From assembly GCA_025738555.1 (NCBI GenBank), contig JAOVFP010000009.1, positions 868,001 to 932,000 on the forward strand: a stretch of 64,000 bases of DNA, read 5' to 3'. This DNA comes from Cyathus striatus. Lineage: Eukaryota > Basidiomycota > Agaricomycetes > Agaricales > Nidulariaceae. The notes beneath the pieces are model-generated. The model saw only the letters and a list, made by a program, of their open reading frames with translations. It was not told the DNA's origin and did no database searches. The position numbers and the translations under genes are program-made. Shown piece after piece: positions 34,063-45,120 of this stretch. Each line of letters starts with the position of its first letter. Position 1 is the first letter of the stretch.

Positions 34063-37000
34063 CTAAGAGGGATGAAGTAATTTCTCAGCATCTTTAGGCC
34101 CAGGTTTGTTGGGATACTGAGTGTGAAACTCTTCAATGAACTCAGCCGCATTATCCAACTCAGATGTGGGTAGCCAAGAGAACTCCTCATCGGTGTCTTG
34201 ATAGCCATTCCACTGTACGAAGTACTTGAGTTTGCACTTGAGATGTTTATCGATTTTCGAGTCTAGAATTTTGGCGATCTCATATTCGATTTCGCCATCT
34301 TTGAATTCGACAGGTGGAGGGGTTGAAACGACACAACCAGGTATAGTGTTCTCGGTGGATGGTTCGAGCATGGAGATGTGGAAGACAGGGTGTATGGAAT
34401 GATAGGTGTCGGGGAGTTGGAGAGTGCGGGAGTGAGTACCAGGAGAGGCAATAACTTCGAACGGACCTAGGTATTTCTCGGCGAACTTTCGTGTAGGTCG
34501 GGTAGTGCGGAAGTGCTCAGCTTTGACGAAAGCCTTGGAACCAATTGGAAACTTGGGAGAGGGGAGTCTCTTCTTGTCCGCAGGTCCTTGATAGCGCTTC
34601 TGAGCAGCTGCTATCTCAGACTTGAGCATCTGGTGAAATTCATCGAGATCAATAGCAAATTTGCAGGCGCGGGCAGCAGTAATGTCACACTCGGGGTATA
34701 CTGCGAGGTTCGGGTTATAGCCTTTGTTAGCGAAGAAGGGAGAAACACCTGTGGTGGCACTAGGAGCATTATTGTAAGTAAACTCAGCGAGGGGGAGAAG
34801 TAGGGCCCAATTGTCTTGCTGGTAGTTACAATAAATGTGGATGTACTGCTCCAGTATCTGATTAGTGCGTTCAGTTTGACTGTCGCCCTCTGGATGATAA
34901 CCAGAGGTGAAATGAAGATTCATATCGAGAACAGTACCTAAAGAGCGGAAGAAATGGGAGATGAACTCCTTTCCTCGATCTGACGTAACATGAGACGGAA
35001 TACCATGTTTAGAGAAAACATGGAGGACGAAAAGCTCGGCGAGCTTTTCTGAGGTAAGCTTGTTTGTGGTGGGGATGAATATAGCTTGCTTTGTAAGATG
35101 ATCAACAATGACAAGTACCACATTGAACTCTTTCTTGTAAGCAGATGAGGTCGGTAGTGTACCAATGAAATCCATTGAGATCGAGTTCCATGGCTGTTCA
35201 GGAATTGGTAATTGCTTTAGAGTTCCGTATGGCCAGTGTCGCTGTGGTTTGTTATGCATACAAGTGGTGCAAGACTTACAATAATCTTTTACGAAGGTAC
35301 AAAGACAAGGCCAGGTGTACTCACGGCGGATCAAGTTTAATGTCTTGTTTTGGCCATAGTGGCCAGAAAGGATGTGATCATGTTTGTACAAAAGAACATG
35401 GAGTTGTAGGTCAGGAAAGTTGGAAGAGGTAGGAACCCAAATATGGTTGTCTAGACGCAGAAAACCTTTGTCGTCAACAGACCACTGGTTAACTGGGTTA
35501 GCAAGGTGAATGTGTGCAATGGGGTTGGAAGGTAACGCAGCAAGGATGTCATTGTGGAGTTGTTCAACATCCATGATTATGCTGGCATGTAAGGTCGGAA
35601 AAATGAGTGCGGTAGCTCGAAGCAAGGCTTGGAGCTGGAAATGAGTGAACATGGGACGGAAATTATGCGGATTAACCTCTGCATAGTCATTATCCCCCCC
35701 TTTAGGGTAGACGTCCCAGCATCTAGTTAACGAGTCCAGCTTTGCACTGAGCTTGCCAGGACAGAAACAAATGATTAGGTGAAACTGAGAGAGGTACTCT
35801 GACCAACGGGCTTGTCGACGGGTGAGGATTTTTGTTGTGGAAAAATATTCCAGGTTTTTATGGTCCATAACGACATCGATTGGAGAGCCCGCACCTTCGA
35901 GGTAATGGCGCCAGATGCGGAAGGCCTCGAAGATAGCTAGAAGTTCCTTATCATGAGTATCGTAATTAAGTTCGGGGGAGGTAAAAGTGCAGGAGTGGAA
36001 AGCAATAGGGTGGATTTCGCCATCTTCAGTGATAATGGAGAGGATGGCTGCCAATGTGTAGTCAGAGGCGTCAGTTTCGACAACGAGTTGTGCATCGGGA
36101 ATCCAATGGGTGAGGATTGGCGCAGTGGTGAAAGCCGTTTTGAGCGAATCGAAAGCCATGCAGCAAGCGGGAGAGAACTCCCACTTAAGGCCTTTCTGAG
36201 TTAGTCGTGTAAGTGGCACAACTATATCAGAATAATTAAAGATGAAATGGCAATAGAAATTCGCAAACCCCAAGAAGGACTGAACGTCCTTAACTTTCTT
36301 GGGTTCAGGCCAATTCTGAATGGTCTTTACTTTCTCCTGAGACATAGTGAGTCTGCTTGGAGAAAGAATGTAACCTAGATACTCAACAGACTCGGAATGA
36401 AATTCACATTTGTCCACACGTGCGTAAAGGCCATGTTGGCATAAACGTTTGAGGACTTCATGAACATGCTTCCAATGGTCAGCGAGGTTATCTGAATATA
36501 TGAGGATGTCATCAAGGTAGACGGTTACACAAACATCAAGTAAATCCTTGAATACATTATTCATGAAATGCTGGAAGGCGGCAGGAGCGTTAGTGAGTCC
36601 AAACGGCATTACTAACCATTTGAAGGATCCATAATGAGTGCGGAAAGCTGTCTTCCATTCATCTCCCTCAGCAATACGGACCAGGTGGTAGGCGTGGTGA
36701 AGGTCGATTTTGGTATAAATGCAGGCCTTGCACGGAGAGTCGAGGAGGTTGGAAATGAGTGGAAGGGGGTATCAATCTTTCTTCGAGATGGCATTAAGTC
36801 CTCTGAAATCAATGCAAAGTTGTAGTGAGCTGTCCTTTTTACGAACAAAAAGAACAGGTGCACTATGTGGTGAGTGAGAAGGACGGATAAAACCAATATG
36901 AAGATGCTCATTGATAAATTCACGTAGAGCCCCGAGCTCACTCTGAGAGAGCAAGTAGATCGTTCCTACAGGAGGGGATCCTCCTTCTTCAAGATTGATT

Positions 37001-37806
37001 TGAAGATCATAGGGGCGATGTGGGGCAAGGGAGTCAGCATGGCTTTTGCTGAAGACATCAGTGAATTCGTGATACTCAGTGGGCACTTTTGCGAGGTCTG
37101 CCGGGTCTTCATCGAGTGCGGACGTGGCAGCAGCAGAAACAACAGCTCCAAGTTGTATCCTAAATGTTTGAGCACCTTCGAGCTTACTAGCACGAAGGAA
37201 TGCGGCAGCGTTGATTAAGGATATTTGCAGAGTTGTAGGTTGCAGAAGTGGGTTTGCATCTGGTGAAGCAGAGGTTGGAAGCACGGAAGCTTCCTCTGAG
37301 GTCATCGACAAAGATGGAAATGACGGGCGTGAGGCTGTGGTTTGGAATCCTAAGATATGTCTCTCAGTCCAATCAATCAACGGATTGTATAGGGAGAGCC
37401 AGTTGAAACCTAAAACCACAGAGCACGACGAGTCGAGCAGAGTGACATAAAAGTCCATAGTTATGCATTCACCAGATGGAAAAGTTACAGGAATTGTAGC
37501 AACTTGAGTAAGTATAGAGTTTGAGGAGCCGTCAAAGAGCTTTAAAGGAATAGGGGTGCATGGGGTGGTCGGAAGGTTGTGCAACCGAGTAAAACGCGAG
37601 TCTACAAAGCAGTGGGTTGAACCAGAATCTACTAGTGCGGAAAAGGAAAAAGAAAGTGTGGAATCAGATGCAGAAGTAGATAATAAACAAATGTGTAATG
37701 CTTGGGGGTCGTAAAGAGCGGATGCGTTGAGGCGGATCTCCCTGGGTGTACAGGAGGGATCAATGCGGCCCTCAGTCTGTACAGGAACCTGAGGGCCGCA
37801 CTCTAT
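34063..37806 (-). pseudogene. pol polyprotein: protease, RT, RNase H, integrase, chromodomain
   Basis: The frame runs from the gag/pol overlap at 37806 to a stop at 34063. In order: retropepsin with LVDSGSTHCFVDS (about 37630), RT with IDFRGLN, MPFGLTNAP and the catalytic YLDD (about 36515), RNase H with VVETDAS, an integrase HHCC finger (HDH-SGH...C-C), and a DDE core with MDFIGTLP, TSDRGKEF and the SQTERTNQ Glu. The C-terminal chromodomain (KLKYFVQWNGY, then EFSWLP) places it in the chromoviruses. One in-frame TGA at 36772-36774 lies where relatives read KKDRYPLP (Arg), a CGA-to-TGA change; otherwise the 1,247-codon frame is open. Confidence 0.9.
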
Positions 37807-37811
37807 TTTTT
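37803..37811 (-). other. Candidate -1 frameshift site between gag and pol
   Basis: On the minus strand six A (37811-37806) are followed at once by the gag-frame TAG (37805-37803). Slipping back one base on AAA-AAA gives ATA-GAG-TGC, exactly the pol frame, which is open to the protease. The heptamer GAAAAAA is not canonical but homopolymeric A runs do slip. Confidence 0.55.
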
Positions 37812-39200
37812 CGAACTCTCTTCAGAGTTCAAAATAGAGTCTTCGGCAGTGGGTGTGGGAATGGTCGCAGCATGAGCTTTAGCTGCTGAGGAGGATGCCT
37901 TTCAGCAATCCTTTGTGTGATGACCAGGTTTCCCACAGAAGAGGCACAGGTTGCCATCCATGCGGCGTTTGCGTTCCTCAGGGGTCAGCTTACCGTCTTT
38001 CCCGAGTTTATCACTTAGGTCGACAGCTGGCATTTGCAGGGTGCTGGTAGGTTTTCCCAAGGATGGTGTGGAGGTCGATGGTTTGGGGGGAGTCGAAGAG
38101 TGAGATTTATTAGTAGTGTTCGTGGATGCTGCATTATCTGAAGACTTCGCGGCTTGTCTGGAAGACTTTGACTCAAAACCCTTTTCTGCCTGGCACTTCC
38201 AATAGCGCATATCGACCTTCTGAGCCAGAAACTTCCTATCCCCTAGGGTAGGAGGTAAATCAAGGAGAGCAAGGTCGTCCTTGATGCGGGAGCAGAGTCC
38301 ACGATAGTACTGGGCTGCAAGGGCAGTTTCACCCCAGTCCAGTAAAGAAGCACACTCATTAAACTTTACCTCGTAAGTAGCGATGCATTGGTTATTGTCC
38401 ATGTGGATAACCATAATGCATGATTCCGCGTCACTAGTAGGGTCGGCAAGACCGAAGTGAGTGCAGAGAACTACAAGGAAGCGTGGCCAAGAGGACATCC
38501 AGTCCTCATTGGTACCGCTAGAAATGTGCAGTGCAAATAGATTCATGGCCGTACCCTGTAGATAGGAAATGGCATAATTGACTCTGGAATAGTCGGTGGG
38601 GTACATGGTCTTGTTATTGCGGAAAACTAGGAGACACTGTAGGATGAAGGGTTCCAGCTTGGTAACACTCGCGCCGTCGAAAGTGTCGGGCTCCTTGACC
38701 TTACGCTGAGGTATGTGGGAGGTCGGAGTCCTAATGGTGAGAGATTCTGCGAGATGCAGAATCGTGTTCAAGGTCTCGCGATTAAAATCAGATGGAGAGC
38801 GAGAGTGAGAACGAGTGTGGGAGCGACGATGAGTGCAGGAGCGACAATGAGTGCGACGATGACCACCATGAGGATGGCCATCTGGGTCATCTGACCCATC
38901 AGGATCACCTGAGCCTCCAGGAGCTCCTGGAGCTGCACTGGGTGTGTCTTGTGGTGCAGGTGTGGTGTTACCAGCACGTTCCTCCACTGGAATAGTGGGA
39001 GGAGGTGCAACAGGTTGGCTTGCCTGTTGTTCCTCATGCTGGGAAGCGGAAGCGGAGTGAGTTTCAGATGCGGGAGTGGTGTGAGAGAGCCCAGGTACAG
39101 TAGCAGCTTGTTCCATTTCCACTGGTGCAAGAGGAATGGAGTGAGGATGGAAATGAATGCTGTGTGTGGGTAACAATGGGCAATGGATAGTAGTAGACAT
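37803..39200 (-). pseudogene. gag polyprotein with CCHC zinc knuckle
   Basis: The capsid-like region starts near 39200 with a Pro/Ser/Ala-rich N-terminus, a His/Arg-rich RSHTRSHSRS patch, then the conserved gag core (VKEPDTFDG, YAISYLQGTA, ALAAQYYRGL). The nucleocapsid knuckle CLFCGKPGHHTKDC fits CX2CX4HX4C. A TGA at 37902-37904 directly after KDC, readable as a lost CGA, cuts the frame. It would otherwise continue 33 codons to TAG at 37805, next to the A6 run. The upstream boundary is uncertain because the frame is open 5' of the first Met candidates. Confidence 0.85.
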
Positions 39201-39366
39201 AGAACCTGAAGGTTGCGCTATGATAGCACTGATAGATGGAGGTGGCGCTTTGGCAGCCTCAAGTTCTAAAGCAGTTTGTTTTCATGTGCGGGGATCTTTG
39301 GTCCTAGTAGCCATAGACAAAAGATGTGAGTAAGGATGAGAACTCAAGGTGTGAGTTCGAATATAC

Positions 39367-40028
39367 TGTCAAGACCCGTATTTCTATGTAAGGTCGGAAG
39401 TGTAAGGTAGGGAAGTGCGGGACAGAAGGACCATCGGCTTCAGCTTATATGCTGCGCCCCTTGTCATTCTTGTGGTCCAGGTATTTCGAAGTGCGGAAGA
39501 GAGAGACAGGAGTGCGGAGGAAGAGAGAGAGACAGGAGTGCGGAGTGCAGAGTCATTACTGTGAAGGCAATGATTCAAGCCAGAGTTGAGTAGGACTCAA
39601 AGACAAGTAAGGAGGATAGTAACTTAGTCGATATTCAAACTGAGTATTAGTAGTACAAAATATGCTACTTAAATACTATACGACTTCACCGATGACCGGT
39701 GAACGAATGGGTAGTAGTATACTAATTGATAAACATAATAAGATGGTGTCGGAAGGTGGAGTAGGGTTTGAATACAATATATACCAAGGACGAGCTAAGG
39801 ATTGAAAGGAATGCTGAGACAAGTATACCCGGGGTACAATGGAGAAAGCATAATGGAGAACGGATAAGGATCGGATGAATAAGGTAACATAAGCTCGGCG
39901 ACCTTCGTCAGAAGAGCGGAAGGGAAAAGCAGAGGAACCAGATCTGTACAAGTTAAGAAGTGCGGAAAGTGTGGAGATGAAGTGCAGAATAGAAGTGCGG
40001 GAAAGGTAAGAAAAGTACAGCTATGACA
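39367..40028 (-). repeat. 5' LTR
   Basis: It is 662 bp and retains more CpG than the 3' LTR. Immediately inside (minus strand, below 39367) the sequence is GTATATTCGAACTCACACC; no clear tRNA-complementary TGG primer site is seen, as expected if the element self-primes like Tf1. Confidence 0.92.
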
Positions 40029-40307
40029 ACTATCTACATTACAATACATACACATACTACTTTACATGACATGCTCCGTGCATTATTACTATTATTATAA
40101 ACTAGCTTTATTTGCGCATTGGTATATGCTATTCGAGCCTTCTCGGTGATTGAGTCTTGAGAGTGTTGCGACCACGATTCGCATGATCGTGTGGTCTGGG
40201 TGCAGTCACCTCGTTCAGAAAATGTCAACAACACTACTCTCATACGAAATAAACTTTTATCAAAGCATTTATTTCTTGAGTTCAGTTGATAGAATAAGTA
40301 CATAACA

Positions 40308-42279
40308 TCACAGCCCAGTAATAACTTTATCTGCTGGCGCTGCAACTTCCCAAGATAGGACTAAATTTACCTTACCTTGAGCAGGAATGCTGCAATTCCA
40401 ACTAAGTTTCCCATCAGAGCCCAGCTTATCAACTTCAGCATTCCCATCGCCTTTCTCCCACTGAGCAACTACTCCTTTAGCCACTTGTATTACCTTGCTT
40501 ATATCAATGTTTTTCTTGTCTGACGTTGGGTCTGCTATCAGAAGTGCTGGAGAAAGAAGCTTTATGGAGATGGTGCTTTCCTCCGAAACAGGTATGTGAT
40601 CAATAATTTTCACGTTGGTGACAGCACATGATTTAGTGTTCACGAGAGAGATGCGCTGTTCGAATATATGGTTATTTGATTTCATGTAGAACCCTGACTG
40701 GGAGTGTTTTTTGTCGCGGGGGTGGTAAATGACACGGATCGATGGATCGACACTATTTATTTTGATTATTTATTACTAGGGTCAAAGGTATGGAATGAAC
40801 ATACCCCAGTGCGCAGTTGAAGCGCTCTTGTGGGCTAACATGTGGAATTTCGGACCAAGCAGTGAAGCTTCCATTGACATATACACTCGCAGCACCCTTG
40901 AGTAAAGGATAATCAGAATCATTGTGGACAATTGCCTATTGAAGTGGTTAATTATCTTACTCAGAAAGCTAGAAAAAGTGTTGAACTCACTGTCCAGTGC
41001 ATCCGCACATCTTTCGTTGCTGGAATGCTAACCCACTTCAACTCCCCATCAAGATCCAATTCCGTAACAGCGACTTTGTGAACGGTGCCATCACCGAGTA
41101 TCGTCTTGGGCTCCAGCACTTCAAATGTTGCAATAGCATGTGCATCCATGGGATTGTCATGCACCAGGGCACAACGATGATGCGGGGCATCGTCAACCCC
41201 CCCAAGCCCACGTCCACACATACTTTCTTGCGGAAAACTCGTAAATATACCATAAGCACTCAGAGTTTTGGTGGTCACGAAAAGCAATTTCCAAGGAGCA
41301 AGGAGTGGCATATTGACATTAAACTGGGGTAAGGATGTTTCTAGAGTCAAATGGGCATCTTTCCATTCCTGAGAAAGGATCTTCGATCCATGAAAGATAT
41401 GATAATGTGTTTATGTACCTCACCAGTTCTCTGGGTTACAGAAGCCTTGTATACAAGTTTAAAACATTTCTCTTTAGATTCCGTGTTCACTCTAACATCA
41501 TATACTGGAGTCCAACCAGCTTGAGTCACCGCTAAAAAAAATTGTTATATTTTGAATATGATTTATGGGAATATGAAGTACCATAGTGAAGAGAAAATTT
41601 TATTTCTTCCTCTAATTTGCTGAAAACACCCACTGTCGCAATCTTTCCATCTGCTAAAGGGTGTTCCTTGGAAATATCCTGACCCATTTGGTCAAGCTCC
41701 TTTCTTTGTTGAATCAAGTCCTCCTGATATTCAGCAGTTACTTCATTGTATTGTTGTATAATGGATCTGACATCGGATGGAGGAACATTACTAAGGTTCA
41801 TAGTTGATAGATAGGCAGCAAGTGCATTGATAGCCTTCTCCGTTCGCTCGATGGTATTCTCCTTGCGCTGTTCTTCTACCAGAAGTGCCTCCAATTGAGG
41901 GGATTTAACTGCCGAGGTTTGAAGTTCCATAGAGATAGTAATGTCTTGAATAATAGCATCTCCGTTACCCTCAGCTCTGAAGAATATCATGCCAACTGAT
42001 AAAATGTTATGCTATATCATAATCATGTATGTACCTGATAGAATCGTCATCAAGCACCTTAGGTAGTCCAGAAATTGTAACAAAAGTTTGGCCAATTTTC
42101 AACGGAAGCTTGAAGAGTCAGGTGATATGTGCTCGAGATGGGTACATGCTAACATGTGTGATTGTTCCATCTTTGCTAGATTGAAGCTTCGCAAAGCTGG
42201 GACCTTCAAATGGAGGGGGCTCAATGGTTGCAGCTGTGACCGATTGTGAGTCAGACATCTTTACAGAGTTCTCATCCAT
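40308..42279 (-). CDS. DUF4140/DUF4139 protein, copy 1 (one internal TGA)
   Basis: Six exons (42279-42035, 41976-41582, 41531-41419, 41368-40991, 40935-40805, 40752-40308) join in frame to 568 codons. The N-terminal DUF4140 region has the VSMYPSRAHIT block and ISGLPKVLDDDSIR. A coiled-coil segment follows (LEALLVEEQRKENTIERTEK through QQRKELDQMGQDI). The C-terminal DUF4139 region has TQAGWTPVYDVRV, TLETSLPQFNVNMP and the PAQGKVNLVLSWEV end. A TGA at 42120-42118 replaces the Arg codon seen in copy 3 (CGA). Everything else is open. The function of the family is unknown. A CTATAAAG TATA-like box lies ~25 nt upstream. Copy 2 carries the same TGA. Confidence 0.75.
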
Positions 42280-42795
42280 GGGGCCTGTGGATTGAGGCTT
42301 TATAGGTATATCTCAGACACCAGAATACTGTTTTTGGAGTAGATGAAAAGATTTTGATATGCACAGCACAGACAACCCTGCGATCCATCATAGAAGATGA
42401 AAAAGTAGATGTTTGTCAATGGACAATTAAATCTTGATATATGTAGGATAAAATCGCAACTGTGGGAACACGATTCAGAAGCCAACCATAAATATTCTGT
42501 TTTGTGAAGTTACTGTGGAAATAAGATATCTCCTGAGAAGATAAAGAAGGTGGGATTAGATCCATTACAGATCAAGTCAGTATGTAGCCAGCTGTTCTAC
42601 AGCATTATATAACTTGTAAGCACCTAAGCTCTCGTCCGACGTCCATGCGCAGCCATGACGACTTTACCTGTAATGAAATGCCTCCACCCGTTCCCCCTCT
42701 TCTCTTTTCTTTACAATCACTTTCGCTCGTACTGTACGTCTTGTCAGCGCCGCTATCCCATACTGTTCCAATATGGGATCCCTTTTATTTTGCTA
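42280..42795 (-). other. 5' flank of DUF4139 copy 1
   Basis: It contains the TATA-like CTATAAAGC (about 42299-42307) and upstream sequence shared, diverged, with both other DUF4139 copies (TTGTCAATGGACAATTAAAT on plus near 42413). The segmental duplication ends near 42795. Confidence 0.6.
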
Positions 42796-44920
42796 TTGGT
42801 TTATGTAAGTACATGTAAGGGCTTAGGTAACACGAGCTTCAACCTCCAACTTACACCATGCTACATCATCTTCCAATCGTCTACTGTCTAATTTTCTGCG
42901 GCCTGGCTCAGCTATCCCAGCCCTCAAAGTCTCACAATGGAACCATCGCAAGATAATTACTTCCTGTTCTTCAAGTTTGTTGCTTTCTGGAGATGTGTAA
43001 TCACAAAAGTTTAAAGTTTGGACTTGGATGGGACGATTTGGTATATTCGTAGTCATCAGGAAAAAACGGCAATGTGATGTAGTATTACATAGACTGTATA
43101 GCACATGTAGTCAGCTAGACAAGTCCCTGTTTGATAGACCTGTATAGCAACCCGCTAAACTATCATAGATCTAGATAGATTGAGATAGCCAAGCTGATCG
43201 TCTCTGTGGATCTACTTAACTGTGCCTAAGGATATGTCGTCAACCGATGTATCTCACTATATGGTGTATATAGGCCATTGTAGTTTATATTATATCATAT
43301 ACCTATTACTATCATATGATGCATTGCTGTTCTCCGTTAATAACGACACTCGGCAATAATAAATCAGATCGAGCAAATATATTTTGTATGCTACTCATGT
43401 ACATGACTCAATAAAAAGTATGTACATCCTTGGAACATACAACGGCCATACCCTTCCTCAGCGGCCACAGCCCAGAGTTCAATGTTCCACTACAGATAAA
43501 ACACTCACAATAAATAAATGGATCGCAAAATGACTAGACAAACACATATGAACCTGTGAAAGTAAATGAGCGAAAGGTTAACTAAGAGATTGCAGGATAA
43601 CATACCCTGCTATCCAAGACGAGACAACAAAGATAAACAGTACTAAGATAGAATACTGAAATGATTAGCGAAGGAAAACTGAGGGTAAGTACAGCACTTA
43701 CATCGTCTCGTGGTAAAATAAACTCAATAAACCACCTCCACCTCTCAGACATAAGCAGTGCACTTGCACCAACACATCCAGCATACCTCCTATTATATAA
43801 ACTAGCAGGATCAACCACATGCGCAATCCTCCAGTACGCCAAGGCACATTTGAAAGGGATACTATGATGAATCACTGGAGAAACACGATAGTGTCAACAG
43901 ATTTCAAAAGGTGAATTAGAACACTTACGTGACACTCAAGCACATACACTCATGCCAGGCATACATACTGTCTGAAAAGATGAGTATGTGATATGGGCAG
44001 ATAGTGAGCAGGGGAGGAAAGAGGTAAATGTGAGTGAGGGAGTAGGGAGGGGGAGTTGGCGGCGGAAAGAAAGGAATGTGGTTGCGAATCAAGAACGAGT
44101 CGAAACTCCGAAGGGCCAAACCGGAATGGGTAAACAAACAAACAAAAATTCGATCGTTGACATAGTCATGTGACAGCAAAATCGCGTGCATCGACAATCA
44201 TTGAAATTTGATGTCTCTTAGAATCGACTTGGCACTCGTCCTCTTCTTGCCATATTTGCTGGTGCATACAAAATTTTATTTAGTTCTTCAATATTTCAAT
44301 CTTCAAGCTGTAATGATTTTTCAGAATAGCAAAATGGAATATTTGTGTAGTCTATAAGATATTATAACTTAACTATAATGTTTTACATAGTGTCACCTAC
44401 AAAATATGAAGATATACAAAGTCAATGTATCATACCTGCAAGGTTACAGAAACTATGAACATTTCACTATGTATATGTCGAGCTACAGAACCATCTCATA
44501 TTCTATGGAATGCTATATCAACTATGCGGTGCGGCGTAAGCAGCCGATGATCAATATCGGCTAGGGCACTTGGCGCTTATCAATGTTGCTAAATCCGTGT
44601 TTCCTGATGTAGTTCTGGTATATTCAAGTTTCAACATCAGGTTTCTTACTATAGAACTTCAGAGGGCTAATATAACATGTATATCATATCTACATATATT
44701 ATCCTCCTCAATATACGTGGATGCTCTCTCAAAATCCGCAGCACAAGCGCCTAAAATGAAAAGTCCACAAATCCTGCACATATGTGAAATAAAACACTAC
44801 CGGCCACGGCCCGATCTGTGTCGGGATCACCGGCGTGTTGCCGACGCGTTCTGAAAAGTTCATTCGAAGTTCATTCAGTAGTATTCAGTGAGCTTAAGTA
44901 ACCCACTTGCCATTGAAAAT
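42796..44920. other. Spacer without a supportable gene
   Basis: Short open frames (43582-43875, 43925-44197, 44570-44854) lack recognisable domains and consistent splice signals. CpG frequency is normal. I see no repeat linking it with the rest of the window. Confidence 0.45.
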
Positions 44921-44925
44921 AATTG

Positions 44926-44940
44926 ATTAATGACTCATTA
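44926..44940. promoter_or_regulatory. AP-1/GCN4-type site in a palindrome
   Basis: TTAATGACTCATTAA is palindromic about the central C (near 44934) and contains TGACTCA, the classic Gcn4/AP-1 bZIP site. It lies ~30 bp upstream of the TATA-like element and ~190 bp from the ATG of the gene at 45121. Confidence 0.55.
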
Positions 44941-44954
44941 ATTGAATTGATAAT

Positions 44955-45010
44955 GGCCCATATAAGTAATCTCTCTCGAGCTGACGCGGCCTTCCTTCAG
45001 GTTTTGCTCC
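44955..45010 (+). promoter_or_regulatory. Conserved promoter module of the gene at 45121
   Basis: Plus strand: CCATATAAGT, then CTCGAGCTGACGCGGCC, then TTCAGGTTTTGCTCCCAAGC. It has the same order and near-same spacing as the modules before X1, Y and X2, but on a gene in the opposite orientation 17-27 kb away. A CA-rich leader follows, as it does for X1 and X2. Confidence 0.7.
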
Positions 45011-45120
45011 CAAGCTACTACCTACCACATTACACACCGCACACCACCGCACGCACCCACACACCATACACACACACACACGCACACGCTTTAACTTGTT
45101 TTTAACTTACTAGACCAAAC

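Larger units (their letters stand above)
31768..40028 (-). mobile_element. Ty3/gypsy chromovirus LTR retrotransposon (Tf1/sushi type)
   Basis: The element is 8,261 bp on the minus strand: 5' LTR 39367-40028, gag, pol, antisense accessory gene, polypurine tract, 3' LTR 31768-32429. Both LTRs are 662 bp and end TGTCA...TGACA. Flanks are gctat (left, 31763-31767) and actat (right, 40029-40033), a 5-bp target duplication with one G/A difference. The empty site is preserved in the inverted duplicate near 56115 (agtgctatccacatt when read on minus). In-frame TGA codons interrupt gag, pol and the accessory gene, so this copy is not autonomous. Confidence 0.92.

Noticed and set aside
38768..39130. Second minus-strand ORF overlapping gag
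   Set aside because: It is an alternative-frame shadow of the Pro/Ser/His-rich gag N-terminus.
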